60,000 bases of DNA from Tubulanus polymorphus (taxonomy: Eukaryota > Nemertea > Palaeonemertea > Tubulaniformes > Tubulanidae): positions 6,608,231-6,668,230 of the forward strand of contig NC_134033.1 in assembly GCF_964204645.1 (NCBI RefSeq), in the 5' to 3' direction. The stretch's first letter is position 1; every line of letters begins with the position of its first letter. The notes below the pieces were generated by a model. It had not been told where the DNA came from. It saw only the letters and a list, made by a program, of their open reading frames with translations, and did not search any database. A program made the translations under genes and the position numbers. Shown in pieces: positions 42,896 through 54,720 of the stretch.

Positions 42896-43092
42896 TTATC
42901 CCACTATTTAGAGATTTAAAAAAAGTTAAAAACAAGAATTTATTTATTCAATCTAAAATATATAAAAGACACGACGTTTCGATCTCACCCTAGAGTCATC
43001 GTCGTGTCTTTTATATATTTTAGATTGAATAAATAAATTCTTGTTTTTAAATTTTTTTTAAATCTGTAAATAGTGGGATTTTATCTTATTAT
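42896..43092. repeat. Near-perfect palindrome made of two Penelope-like 3' tails
   Basis: Left arm 42896-42976 and right arm 43000-43081 are inverted copies, perfect over the inner 51 bp and nearly perfect further out. The 23-bp centre contains, on the minus strand, ATGACTCTAGGGTGAGATCG with GAAA, a hammerhead-like core variant. The right arm continues to ATCTTATTAT at 43083-43092, the same end as the PLE tail at 15180. Two tails in mirror image around one ribozyme core are unusual. Confidence 0.8.
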
Positions 43093-44025
43093 CCGTTCAC
43101 CATGTTTGAGTGTGGTTATCGTTCTATCAAAATCATTGTTTTTGAATGTTTTTTTTTTCGCCAACCCTTCGTACCGAAAATATGGAAGGGGTTTAACCTC
43201 ACAGTTATACTTAAAAACATCAGTCCCGCAAGCGTCAAATCTCATAAAACCGAAGTATATAGGATCATGATCAAGAAAAATGATGTTGTAAACTACGACC
43301 ACGGCACTACATGTTAACTTATTCAGAAAACGAGGAAGTTTCTGTCTCAAAAAACGCTCATGATAACTTCATTACAGCAGTAACAGACTGATTTTGACAG
43401 CAGTGACACTTCAAACAGACAAGTGAGGTTTCAACAAAAATACAAAGAAAAATACAACAACAACATTGTATATACAAGATTAAAACCTTGATACTTGACA
43501 TCAGTAGAAAACAATAAGCATGTACTTACAAACACATTAAGCTTCCTAAAACGATCCTTTTCTGGACTCTCTACCTTCTACTTCAACAAGAAAACTAACT
43601 TGAAAGCTAATTGACCACATAAAAAACACATATTGTGTATTATTAGGCATCAATGAAGTTTAAACAAATCGATAATTGAATTGACCGGCAACCAGTCTTG
43701 ACCCAATATATTGATGAAGCAGTGCACATCCTCGATAAACTCATTATCAAAATTTATCGAATATGAAACAAAGAGTTCAGAAATAAATGTCATTACAAAA
43801 TAAACGCCAACATTTACAATTGTAATTCATATTTAGAATTGCCTACATTGATGACGTAGGCCTATAGTACACTGACGCGCACAGATCTCCTTTGAATAAC
43901 GCATACTGGATGTTTCAAATGTATATAGGCATTGTTGTAAAAACAAACATATGCAACAGATATTTCATCAATTGGAAAATCCATTTATACTTATATAAGG
44001 GTAATCCACGCACACGCACACCAGT
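43093..44025. other. Non-coding stretch, nothing recognised
   Basis: Overlapping ORFs at 43081-43350 on both strands have no recognisable domain and no splice context. The remainder is AT-rich intergenic DNA. Confidence 0.35.
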
Positions 44026-44264
44026 CAGTCGATCCCAATGTCGGCGATGTCGGCAATGTAGGCAAGTAATACTAACTTACATTAAAAATCTCTTTTCCAA
44101 TGTCGGCAATTACGGCGATGTCGGCGAGTAAAACTAACCTACATTAGATATCTCTTTCCCAATGTCGGCGATGTCGGCGAGTAAAACTAACCTACATTGA
44201 AAATATTTTTCCCAATGTCGTCAATGGTCAGCGGTGTCGGCAAGTAAAACTAACCTACACTGGT
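44026..44264 (+). repeat. Tandem repeat, four units of about 55-65 bp
   Basis: Units contain CAATGTCGGCGATGTCGGC, GAGTAAAACTAACCTACAT and a T-rich spacer. Each unit also has an inner duplication of GATGTCGGC. Four units are visible with diverging ends. No coding potential. Confidence 0.75.
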
Positions 44265-45300
44265 CTCTGGCGCATTGATTTTTTTCTCGTGATAAGTCTT
44301 GTCGTTCTTCTTTTCCGTATAGTATACTTGGGCCTATGTTTGGAAGATGACTTTTTAACTCTTGAGTCTAACGTACGTAATCTACCGATTTTTGAGTTCT
44401 GATTTCGATTTAACTTTCATGAGTTCTAAATTCCAGTTTTTCTATCAAAATATTCCATATACTGATATTACCTGCAAATTAACTGCAAGATTCTTTTAAA
44501 ATTCGTTGTGTATACGATTTATTATGTATGATATTGAATCAAGGAGAAATAAATATCATCAGATTCTTATCTGATAACGAGAAACCGATTTAGAATGTCA
44601 CGCGATTCTCTCGCTGAACTTTCATTGGCCGCTTCTGACTGACGACTCGTACTAAAAACAAAATTTTTGAATTGATTATATTATTATTATTGAAACTATA
44701 CTTATCTACTTTTCCCCGTACTTTTCCCCGTTTCGAGATTGTTAGACCTCTGACCAAGAGGAACCACTTCCCAAGAGCCCCTTAATTCGGCGTGGTATTA
44801 AGACCGTGATACAAGAGCACTCCTTGCCACGCAGATCAACCACAATTCCTGAGGTGCAATTTCCCTCGAATCTTCACTTCAGTCGGGAGAAAAGAATGTC
44901 TACTCAACGCGCATAAAAAACACTTCCCTTTATCATAACAGTAATAATATATTCCACTAAATAATACAATATACCATAATACATTATAAAAAATGAAGTT
45001 AAATGAAATATTCTAATATTAAACGGGAGACTTGAAGAAGCCAGTTAAGACTTATATCAAACGTACAAGTACCCCCAAACACTCAAAGAACCACACTCAC
45101 ACACATTGGATTGTTGGAAAATTGACTCAAACCTTATCATTTGTTGTTGACTTGACTTGGGTTACTTAGCTCGTGGCAGACCAAACCGCATTGCCCTTGT
45201 TTCGCCGATAATTCGCAATCTAATAATCTCGATAACAAAAATAAAATGTAATGCGACAACCGTATTTGCTGTAGTAGTGCACGGCAACAATTAGCACTTA
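44265..45300. other. Upstream region of the BHMT gene
   Basis: Non-coding. A stretch near 44735-44900 has short CC-rich words. The last 100 bases before the first BHMT codons lack an obvious TATA box. Nothing else recognised. Confidence 0.4.
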
Positions 45301-48300
45301 ATGGACGCAAAAATGACTTCGGACAGCGCGAAAAAGAAAACCATTCTAGATATTCTGGCTGAACGACCCGTTGTCGGTGATGGGAGTTACGTTATGACGT
45401 TGGAAAAACGGGGTTATGTCACAGCTGGATATTGGACACCTGAAGTTGTGCTCGAAGAACCAGACGCAGGTAACGATGGTTAAGCCGTAAATTAAGTAGA
45501 TCTTAATTTAGCCCGGTCAGTCTAAGCTAAATTGTAAAAATACATGATTATAAAAAGATCAGTCAAAGCTAATTTAGGATCCCGGTTGTAAAAGCATGTA
45601 AAAGATTTTGAACTGGAGGAGGTTGTTAATGAGACAATTGGAATTTAACTGTTTTAGCAGAATGTTATGTTTTAAAAATGAACCCACACAAGATAATACT
45701 CGCCATAAGAAAATACTTGAATTGTATGAATTGGCCTTAGCGAGCCATTATTGCCCAGAATTTAATCCAATTCGTATTGAAATCTAAAATCTTTCTTCAT
45801 TACATTTCAATTCTTTAGTAAGAAATTTACACAGGGAGTTTGTACGCGCTGGTGCAGATGTTGTTCAGGCATTTTCATTTTTCGGCTCTGATAGTTCATT
45901 GAAATTTGATGTAAGTACCATTGTTGATCTAGATTGAGATGGCTTGCCATCCGAAATATTTAGCTCTCTAAGCTTTATTATAATACAGCTCTCTTGCGCT
46001 GTACCACTAGCGTTGTATCTCTCTACCACAAATATGCAACCTTTGATACCACCCCTCACCTATGAGCCATTGCTAGTGAGAAACGGCATCCAGCATCGAG
46101 GAATCATCTGTCGGGTTGAGATATCTCAATTGCTTCTGGCACTTACCTCTGTTCCAGAAAAAATGACTGCATCCCCATTTTCAATGAAGAGCCTACATCG
46201 AATAGGTCCGATAGATGCGCAGTCATGTCCCAGATTTAAGACCGTCTGAGGCCGTCTTAGTAGATTAGCTAATCAAACCATGCACTGTGCAGCTGGGTAC
46301 AGGAATATACAGTTATATTAAAAAAACACGTCGTTTAGCTATTTTTTGAAGATTTTATAGACTGTATCAAAAATGTAGTAAATCTCAAACGTAGTAAATT
46401 TGAAATGTGGTAAATCTAAAAATGTTCTGGGTTGTATCTGCTTTGGTTTACGAATACATGAATGACGTGTGAAAGATAAACACAGAACCTTCCATAAGCT
46501 GTCTGCCTGCTGTCATAATCTTCATAGATAAATGGGGCATTTTATACCATTATGCGACGATGTCAAGATATACGGATTTTGGAGGTTCACTTCTTAGAAG
46601 TATTTTTCTGAATTCACTGCTGCAGGGCGTCGAATTGAATCGAAAAGCATGCGAGCTGGCGCACGAAGAAGCACAACCACACGGGCTACAGGTGTGCGGA
46701 GGCATTTCACCGACGAAAAGCTACAAACAAAACGCTGGCGAAGATGTTGTGAAGAGCGAATTCAGGAAACAATGCGATGTCTACATCGAGAATAATGTGG
46801 ATTTTCTATTGGGAGAGGTAGGTTACAAAAGATAACTGTTGTTTCATTTATTTATTCTTCTAGCCAATTCCTGTTATTCACGTCTGATTATTTTAAATCT
46901 CAAATTCAATCTGATGGATCAATAAAATTAACTTATTTGGTGAGGTCAGGGATTTGTACAGCCCTGACCTGAAAGAAAACTATTGGGGGGCCCAATGCCA
47001 GGGAATCCATGGCATTTGCTTTTTGGTTTCTACTTAAACTTTAGATATGTATTCTCAAAGGGTACGTGTGTTGTACGTTCATAATATAAATTTTGCTGAT
47101 TTTGTTTCTTTTCAATGTTATGTATGGTGTAATTGTTTTTCATTCTTTGTAAATTCTTTATTCCTCTTTTTATCACTCAATGTCTGTAGGGTGAAAATAA
47201 ATCTAACATTATCTAGGGTGTACAATTTCGATGAACTGTAAAAGCTTGATTCCATAACAGTACTACATCTACCACAAAATATATATCTTATTAATATTTA
47301 ACTTGGTTTTTGGTACAATTCTAATTGAAGATTTATTTACTTAAAGTTGATTCAATCTTACTTGAAAGTGAATTAAAAATCTAAACGCGAAAAATTAACC
47401 ATTAACTACCAACGATACTGTTCCGAGACCTTAACTTGCAAGTTGGATAAGGGAGCATCTCAAAATTTCAATAGTTGCGTCAATTAGGATAACTGTTGAT
47501 TTTCTAATGAGAGTCCACAGACAAAGATAAGACATTCTCACGAGTGTATTTCGATCACAACTTTTAATTGATAAAATAGCAAAATTACAAGTGAAAAACG
47601 TATTAAACTTTAATAACCTTTATAAACAAAATGAAATACATCTTGGATACCAACAGCATCTAAAAGAGAGACGGTTAAATGTACTGCTTGTAATACATAT
47701 ATTTGAAATTCAATTCAATGTTATCTTTATTGCACCGAAATAAATCGATAGTTCGGCAGTCGTGATGAATCCGCTAATATACCCTCATAAAATTCAAAGA
47801 TGTGTTCGAGTATTTCAGTTTGAAAGTTTTTTCAAAGGCTTTGATGCTCAAAATAATACTAATTCCGGTTTAAAAAAATTTCTATTAGTTTTTCGGAAAC
47901 GTGATAGAAGCCGAATGGGCAGTAGAAGTGATGAAATCGTACAGTTTACCAGTGGCGTGTACAATGAGAACTGGTCCGAAAGGCGATTTCACGGGTGTCG
48001 ATCCGGGCCAGTGCGCCGTAAGACTCGCCAAGAAAGGTATCGTATTGGTCTCCTATGAGATTCGTTTCAATATGCGTATGAACCGAGAAAACCCCAGTTC
48101 TGTACCCGGAAGAAATGAATTTTGTGTATTTTGTGTTTATGCGTTTAAATATTTAGTTCCGCAATCGCACACCAGATCACAAAAGCGACGAAACAAAAAA
48201 CAAAGACGCCAAGGAGTTGTTCCGCAAACAAGACCGACTTGCCTAATAAACATATACTGCGTGAAACATATAAAAAAACTGATATGTTTTTAAGAGAATA

Positions 48301-48855
48301 TTGAATAAATCCAAATAAGAATTTAATTTCAAGAACAAAATTGTTCAACTCTTTAGGTGCAGACATCGTAGGTGTTAATTGTCAATTTGATTATCACACG
48401 TCATTGGAGACGATAGAATTAATGAAACAAGCTCTGGATGAAGCTGGTTTGAAACCGCATTTAATGACGCAACCTCTGGGTTTGTTGGCTCCAGAGGTGC
48501 GCGACACGGTGCTCGGTTATACCCTACTACCTGAGGCAATGCTAGGTACGTATGTGCATGAACGGCTTAATGTTCGTAAGTTTGCGCCAAATTAAAGCGA
48601 CTGTTCATTTAAGAAAAATGTTGGTTCGATAAGACTCGGAAAAATTAAGTTTTACATTGGTGTGGGTTTGAACACAGTTCCACAGTGTGGTTTATATATG
48701 CACCAATTGATTATTTCATTTCAGCGTTGGATCCTCGTGTATTGACCCGTTGGGAGTGTCGCGACTACGCCAGGAAAGCTTACGATCTCGGAGTTCGCTA
48801 CATTGGAGGTTGCTGCCAGTTCGAAAGTCATCACATCAGAGAAATTGCCGAAGAG
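45301..48855 (+). CDS. BHMT: Betaine-homocysteine S-methyltransferase, six exons visible
   Basis: Exons are 45301-45469, 45819-45910, 46626-46817, 47889-48036, 48357-48545 and 48725-48855. All have GT/AG borders and phases fit (561 + 468 nt after exon 3). The enzyme transfers a methyl group from betaine to homocysteine, giving methionine, in the cytosol. Seen: D-G-S-Y-V near residue 27, [23 protein letters not shown], the zinc-binding G-V-N-C (exon 5), and G-G-C-C (exon 6) supplying the other two Cys ligands. The start may be the second Met at 45313, because the duplicate copy aligns there. About ten residues expected between exons 2 and 3 are not found, and no exon for the C-terminal dimer arm was recognised after 48855. 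Confidence 0.85.
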
Positions 48856-51666
48856 GTATTTCTATAGAACATTAATTGTTCTCCCTCGTCTGTTTTGGCG
48901 TGTACACCTTTGAACAATTCTAGCGATTGACATTAAAACATCTAAGAAACTGTTCGATAGAGTCGACTGATAATAACTGAAACTGAATGGCAATCCGGTA
49001 GAAAACTGGCTAAATGCGTACCGCATCGTTTAAGCTCGTTCGATTATCATTTGAGCTGAAGCCAGTTTCACTTAAATGAGTTACCTCCGTTTTTTTTTAT
49101 GTTTAGTTCACCTGAAGCAGGAAGCATAGCGAAACAAACCAACAGCGCCAATATTGGTGAAGTAGTGATTCTATCGCATGGTTCCAATGTGGCGGCGGGT
49201 TGATCAGTTATGATATCCCCTCGTTGGCGCTGTTTGGTTAATGTGTTTCTTTGACATCGCGCACGATCGAACATATGTTTATTTTTCTAACGAAAAAATG
49301 TTTCGTGTTTATTTCATGCTGGATGCGCTATGGATTTCATGACCTTAATCCCAGGCCACTACGAAGGAGGTGGCACAATTTTAACCCACGCCGTATGACC
49401 TTAGAACTATGCTCTATGACGAAAAACAAAACAATAAAAAAAAAGGATATTTGTTACCGATTTTTCGAAATGTTGAAAGCACAAGGAGTTGATGTACCAT
49501 CACTGATCCTACTGCTTAATTAAACAACTTAATAAATGTACGTCTGAATTCATTAAACACATGCACTGTTGCAAACTTCTTTATATTAGGATGAGTCACA
49601 CATATAACCGCTCTAAGCCATGTCCGGTGTTTGACTCTCCCCTTAATCTCAATCAATACTTGTCTTACCGGTAAAATTCTTGTTTTTGTTATCAGCAGTA
49701 TACCCATACGCCATCTATCCAAATTTGTTGTTATTAACGTTGAACCAGATATGCAAAGGAATGACTAAATTTGATTTCTAAAAACTCATCAAAAATTTGT
49801 ATTGTGGTAACCACCTGGTTTCATATTCAATTCATTTTTCAAGTTGGCGGAAGAGAGAGGATTTCGTCCGATTGGAAAAGACCACAGTATACCGTTTGGT
49901 GCCGGTAACACGGGAGAGGACAATAATGCATCTAAAGTCGTCAAATCAAGGTGAATGGAGATAAATTGAAAAATAATCGTTGCTACATTGTTCAGTGTAA
50001 CTGCAAACAATCATCATAAGGGGAAGTGGAACGACTTACTTCTGGATCCACATAGACTGGTATCAACTTTAACCCGGGGGCTAACTCAATTTCGTTTCGT
50101 TTTCGCTTTCAAGTTAACCACTGGGTTGGAGATAATACCAGGCTAACAAACCAGGCTCTGCAAAATATTCATAAGTCACGGAAATCTGACAATTGGGAAA
50201 ACGATATGTCCAACATTTTTCTTAAATCATAAACCGTGAGTGAGAAAAATATATAATCGGAAATTGACAAGCGGAACATCAGAGAGAAATATTTCCCTAA
50301 CTAACTAAGGTCGGAATGGACGGTAAATTGGCGACCGAGAGAAAATGCCTTCAAGTTTAGCGCTCCGAGAAGCCTGAAATGTATTCCGAGCGTATTGTTA
50401 TTATATACCTGACGGTTGTAGTGGTACATGATAGGCTACTGAGACTGCAGTCAGACCACCTTAAAAATGGTCAGTTTAATAGGAATCGGGGAAGTCTCGA
50501 TACACGAGTCTATAATAGAGAAGAGAGCGATCAGACACAATCTGGATTCGACGAGTTGTCGCTCAACCAGGAATTCGATTGAACCCAATTCTGATCTATT
50601 TTGGCACCCTTGTGATATGTCCCCTGCAAACCCACCCGCTGGGCTCTTTTGTTTGTCTTTATTTTGTCTTTAACCCGAATAAGACTAACTAGAATTCCAT
50701 GGGAATTGTTCTTGTGGCCAACGCCACAGTTATGTGGGAAGGGCAAACAACGAAAGTTGAACGAAATGTGTCCCTCCGGCTACTTAAATTCGTAGATCCT
50801 AGTTTGGTGATTATATTGGGCCCGTGTTGTCTTGGTCTCCAAGCAAAACATCTAAACATACAAATGTGTGTAGTATGGTGTTTTTTATAATTTGTACTTT
50901 TCTAAACGTTTTTTTTTTCTAGACGTGGAATTCCATAGAATAATGTAACAAATTTTTGATCGTTATTCCTTACTGTATGAAACATTGACCTTAACGTAAG
51001 TGTATTTCTTTGTTAGGGTTGGAAGAGACTATTGGATGAATTTACTACCTACGACGGGGAGAGCTGAAACATTCCGAAAAAAAGAAGATTTTGGAGTTGA
51101 TGAGCATTAACCGTTCCTCAGGGGCAGTAACATATAGCCTATCGTGATTTTTAGAAACTATCTGCACTATGACTACCAATGGACTTATGATAAAAACGCG
51201 CGGTTCATCTGCAAGTGGTGTCTCCATGTAGCGTCCACGCTTGAATCCATGGCATAACCACGCGTGGTAATATCTATGGTGGCGTCAACGTTTGGCATCT
51301 ACGTGGCATCGAAATGCTGGGTCCACACGTGGCATCAGATTGCGGCGTCTCGCGTGGTGACAGCACATGGCGTAGTGTCTACTTGCGGCGTCGCGTCAGT
51401 GCTGATACGCTACACAAATATATTTGTTTAGTGATAAACTGTTAAACTAGAAGATTTTTTTAAACACTGAGCCACGTTTCGTTTGGTAATATACATTTAT
51501 GATTGTAAAATTACGGAGACCGCAAGATATAATTAACAATTCAGAGAATAAAATAAAAACGTACACGCCACAAATATTATAAGACTTATTGCGGCGTCGC
51601 TTATAAGCCGGCTTCAGTCGTTGTCATCTGAAACCTTTGACAGGTTAAGAAATATGATTTTTTTTT
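48856..51666. other. Downstream of visible BHMT exons; no gene recognised
   Basis: Short ORFs only. I looked for the C-terminal BHMT exon and did not find it. A stretch at about 51220-51400 is full of degenerate TGGCGTC/TGGCATC and CGTGG words, a possible decayed minisatellite. Confidence 0.4.
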
Positions 51667-51985
51667 AAACGGCCGTTAAGGCTTCATGTTTCGTCTGCAA
51701 TTCACTGCAAATAGTTACGCAACTATGCACATTTCAGTGTTTTTGGCAGCTGTACACTCAATCGGCACCGTTCGTGACTAGCTTCACTGCGGAATTATCA
51801 TTAATTAACATCGCCATATCACATCATCAACTTATATTGTGCCTTAAAACCCTAATAGCCGAAATAATTGAAATGCACACACGATTTCTATCTTTGAAAA
51901 TTGAGAGAGTGGCCATGTTTGTGTTCTGCTGCTTTGCGTAAATCCCGCGCGGTGGCACAACCGCGCGGAGTGGGGCCGATACGTC
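51667..51985. repeat. Direct repeat, copy 1 (319 bp)
   Basis: It matches 52630-52947 along its full length with about 80 percent identity by eye. It starts AACGG(C/T)C...AAGGCTTCATGTTTCGTCTG and ends GGAGTGGGGCC(G/A)ATACGTC. It is non-coding in both copies. It could be two insertions of one mobile element or a segmental duplication linked to the BHMT duplication. Confidence 0.75.
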
Positions 51986-52210
51986 CAGGGAGAAACACAC
52001 TAGCTAAAAGGATGGTTATATTTAAGCTGTGGGTAGTTGAGTGTTGAAGTGGGTAGTGTGTGATCTGTGTGCATTTGTGGCCAGCACACAGCTCACAACG
52101 ATCTTAGTTAGTGAAGTAATTTACGTACAATGTGAAATACGTGGAAAAATATCAATATTTCAAAATCTTTCTTATGTTCAAAGATCCATCGTAACCACGG
52201 GTCCCCCGGT

Positions 52211-52526
52211 ATGCTGATAAACACGTTGCAATTGTTTATCGGCATGCTGATAAACACGTTGCAATTGTTTATCGGCACTTATAGCGGATAAGTTATGAAT
52301 ATGTACAAAAAATATGTATGATATTTGGCATTTATTGCCAGTTTCAATGCTGCGCCATTCTCGCGAGATTTTCAACAACACGGGTGGTAAATGAAGACTT
52401 GAATTGAACTACTACCTACCACCCCTCATTATTGTTCAAAAACCAAACGTTCCGCACTGAAGACTTGAATTGAATGACTCCGACTACCTACCACCCCTCA
52501 TGATAGTTCCTAAACCAAACGTTCCG
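52211..52526. repeat. Two adjacent tandem duplications
   Basis: A 33-bp unit (ATGCTGATAAACACGTTGCA and following) is exactly duplicated at 52211-52243 and 52244-52276. A second unit of about 67 bp beginning TGAAGACTTGAATTGAA and ending AACCAAACGTTCCGCAC is duplicated at 52392-52457 and 52458-52526 with small differences. Confidence 0.85.
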
Positions 52527-52629
52527 CACTGACTACAAATTACTCATATAATTTTAGAAATATCCATAATTCTAACTTGAGTTGTATATTACTATTATAT
52601 TTCAATTGTTACCGCTAGAATGTTTTTGC

Positions 52630-52947
52630 AAACGGCCATTAAGGCTTCATGTTTCGTCTGTACTTTACTGCAAATTATTACGTAACAACGCGAATTCATA
52701 TGTTTTTGACCGCCGTACACTCAATCGGGACAGCTCGTGACTGGCTTCACTGCGGCATTATCATTTATTAACATAGCCATATCATATCATCTAGTAATGT
52801 TGTGCCTTGAAACCCTAACAGCTGAAATAATTGAAATGCATGTACAATTTCTAACATTGAAAATACAAAAGGTGGCCATGTTTGTTTCTGTTGCTTCGCG
52901 GAAATCCCGCGCGGTGGCGCATCCGCGTGGAGTGGGGCCAATACGTC
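52630..52947. repeat. Direct repeat, copy 2 (318 bp)
   Basis: Partner of 51667-51985. It lies about 150 bp upstream of the duplicated BHMT exon 1. A 73-codon ORF crossing it is not conserved in the partner. Confidence 0.75.
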
Positions 52948-53806
52948 GAGTAAACTGACCGGACTTGGACTTTGGTCATTCACAATATACGGTATCGCGA
53001 TTATTTGGAGTCGGCCTATCTATAATGCGACGGCGGGCACAGTAAAGATATATATTTCTGCCACTAAACTGCAAAGGCACTGGACGAACGCAAAATGGCT
53101 GCAGACGACGTGAAAAAGAAAACCATTCTAGATATTCTGGCTGAACGAACAGTTGTCGGCGATGGGAGTTACGTAATGACGTTGGAAAAAGGTGGTTACG
53201 TCACTGCTGGATTTTGACACCTGAACTCGTGCTCGAAGAGCCAGATGCAGGTAAATCTCGGCGCATAATAGAGTTGGTACTAGTTGTGGTTGTCGGTACA
53301 TCTAAGTATGAAAAGCCCGGATGAGGTTTCCCTCGAAAATCATGTCCTGCAACGGTAAATGGTCAATCCAACAATCATGTACCTCATTGCGCATGCTCGG
53401 ACTAAAAAACAAAATTGCGGATCTTTCAACCCTAGGGAACTAGGGTTCCGTGTCGAAAGGGTGAGAGAATAAGGTCCAAGTAGGGTCTGGAGAGGTTTAG
53501 GGATTAGGTTGTGCAATAAAATAAGGTAAGTTTGGGTTAGGCTATATAAGAAGTGAAAAAGTTGTGGGCGGCGCGGTGTCGCCGCTGTGGCTCAGTGAGT
53601 AGTAGATCGCTACCGCTAGCACACCTGTAATTTTCGCGAATACTTACTCAGAATATTCTCACTACGCGGCGCTGCGTCACAGGACTGTGTGTGTTACCTG
53701 CTGGGTGCGGGATGGAGGGCTGTGTGCCCTGCCACGGAGTCCGCTGGTGTGAGAAAAGAATGGAAGAATTGTTACATTTTAGATTAATTAAAGATTAAAT
53801 AAAGAA

Positions 53807-53841
53807 TATAGCTGCAAAGCAGCGATAACGGGTTTTCTGCA
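53807..53841 (+). repeat. Inverted repeat arm A (35 bp)
   Basis: TATAGCTGCAAAGCAGCGAT and the next 15 bases recur as complement at 56534-56568 with one mismatch. The distance between arms is 2.7 kb. The arm ends in GGGTTTTCTGCA, a word shared with the hairpins at 56901 and 59190. Confidence 0.8.
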
Positions 53842-54260
53842 CAGTCTTAAAATCCTGTTCAATGGTCAACACAGTTTTATAAAAGGAAGGTCGATAAACA
53901 GTCAATTATACCTACTTAAAACCACGGACGACTGGACCAGATGGTCTTATTTGACTCTGGAAAATCGACTGTTAGGCCTTAATTAGTGTCTTTGGGTTTC
54001 GACACAAAGCATTTGATAAGGTACACCATCAGCCATTAATAAACAAGCTATTGGAAAACAGTATCAGGGTCGCTCAAATGGCTCAGCAATCCGAACGGAA
54101 ACAGGTGGCTGAAATCAACGGAACGCCTCATCTTGGAATAAGTCTGTCTAACTAAGGGAGTCACGCAAGGTAGTATCCTAAGTCCTTTTCTCTTCACTGT
54201 CGTTATTAATGATATACACAGTAATCCAAATGTACTAGACCGAGTAAATTTCCAAAACGA
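53842..54260 (+). pseudogene. Eroded LINE reverse-transcriptase fragment
   Basis: In changing frames the + strand reads H-S-F-I-K-G-R-S-I, then G-F-D-T-K-H-F-D-K-V-H-H-Q-P-L (the F-S-K-A-F-D-type catalytic block, first Asp region), A-E-I-N-G-T, and a G-V-T-Q-G-S-I-L-S-P-F-L-F block before I-N-D-I. These are RT motifs of a non-LTR element in the right order. Several stops. It lies in the intron of the second BHMT copy. Confidence 0.6.
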
Positions 54261-54349
54261 TCTAAACAAGCCGTGTGTTCCGTACATGGTCAGAAACATG
54301 GAAGATACAAAGAAACCCAGGTTCAGATGATACCCTTGTGTTCGAGTGA

Positions 54350-54720
54350 GAAGATCATTTTGTTGGAATGAAGATTACTCATTATAACAAAAGACCATTT
54401 AGTTTCATCAGAATTTTGTTGTTTGGAACTAAAACGCTTTGATCGAACAATATTATACTTGTTCGAACAACAAACGAAATGTTCTGATCAGAAAATTTCG
54501 TTCCAATGAAAACGATTCTGTTCGATCGAATGCTTTTCTTTGTGCCGGCAAAAAAAATTTGTTGAGCGAAAACGATTTAATTCGAATGGATGTTTGAATG
54601 AAAAAAAAAACGATTCTAGTCGATCGAACAATTAGTTTGATCGATTAAACCTTTCGTTTAAAAAGAAATTTATGCGGACGAAAACAACTTTTCTCGACGA
54701 AATTTTCAATAAAAATCTTC
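54350..54720. repeat. Degenerate TTCGATCGAA-rich repeat
   Basis: Words such as GAAAACGATTCTGTTCGATCGAA, GATCGAACAA and their complements recur about every 35-60 bp in both orientations (for example 54451, 54510-54530, 54610-54640). Unit borders are blurred. No coding function. Confidence 0.45.

Noticed and set aside
43081-43350. Overlapping ORFs on both strands beside the PLE palindrome
   Set aside because: No similarity to Penelope-like or host proteins could be recognised, and the frames begin inside the PLE tail.
53572-53645. Possible tRNA-derived SINE head (GTGGCTCAGTGAGTAG)
   Set aside because: It resembles an A box, but no B box at the right distance and no tail or duplication was found.
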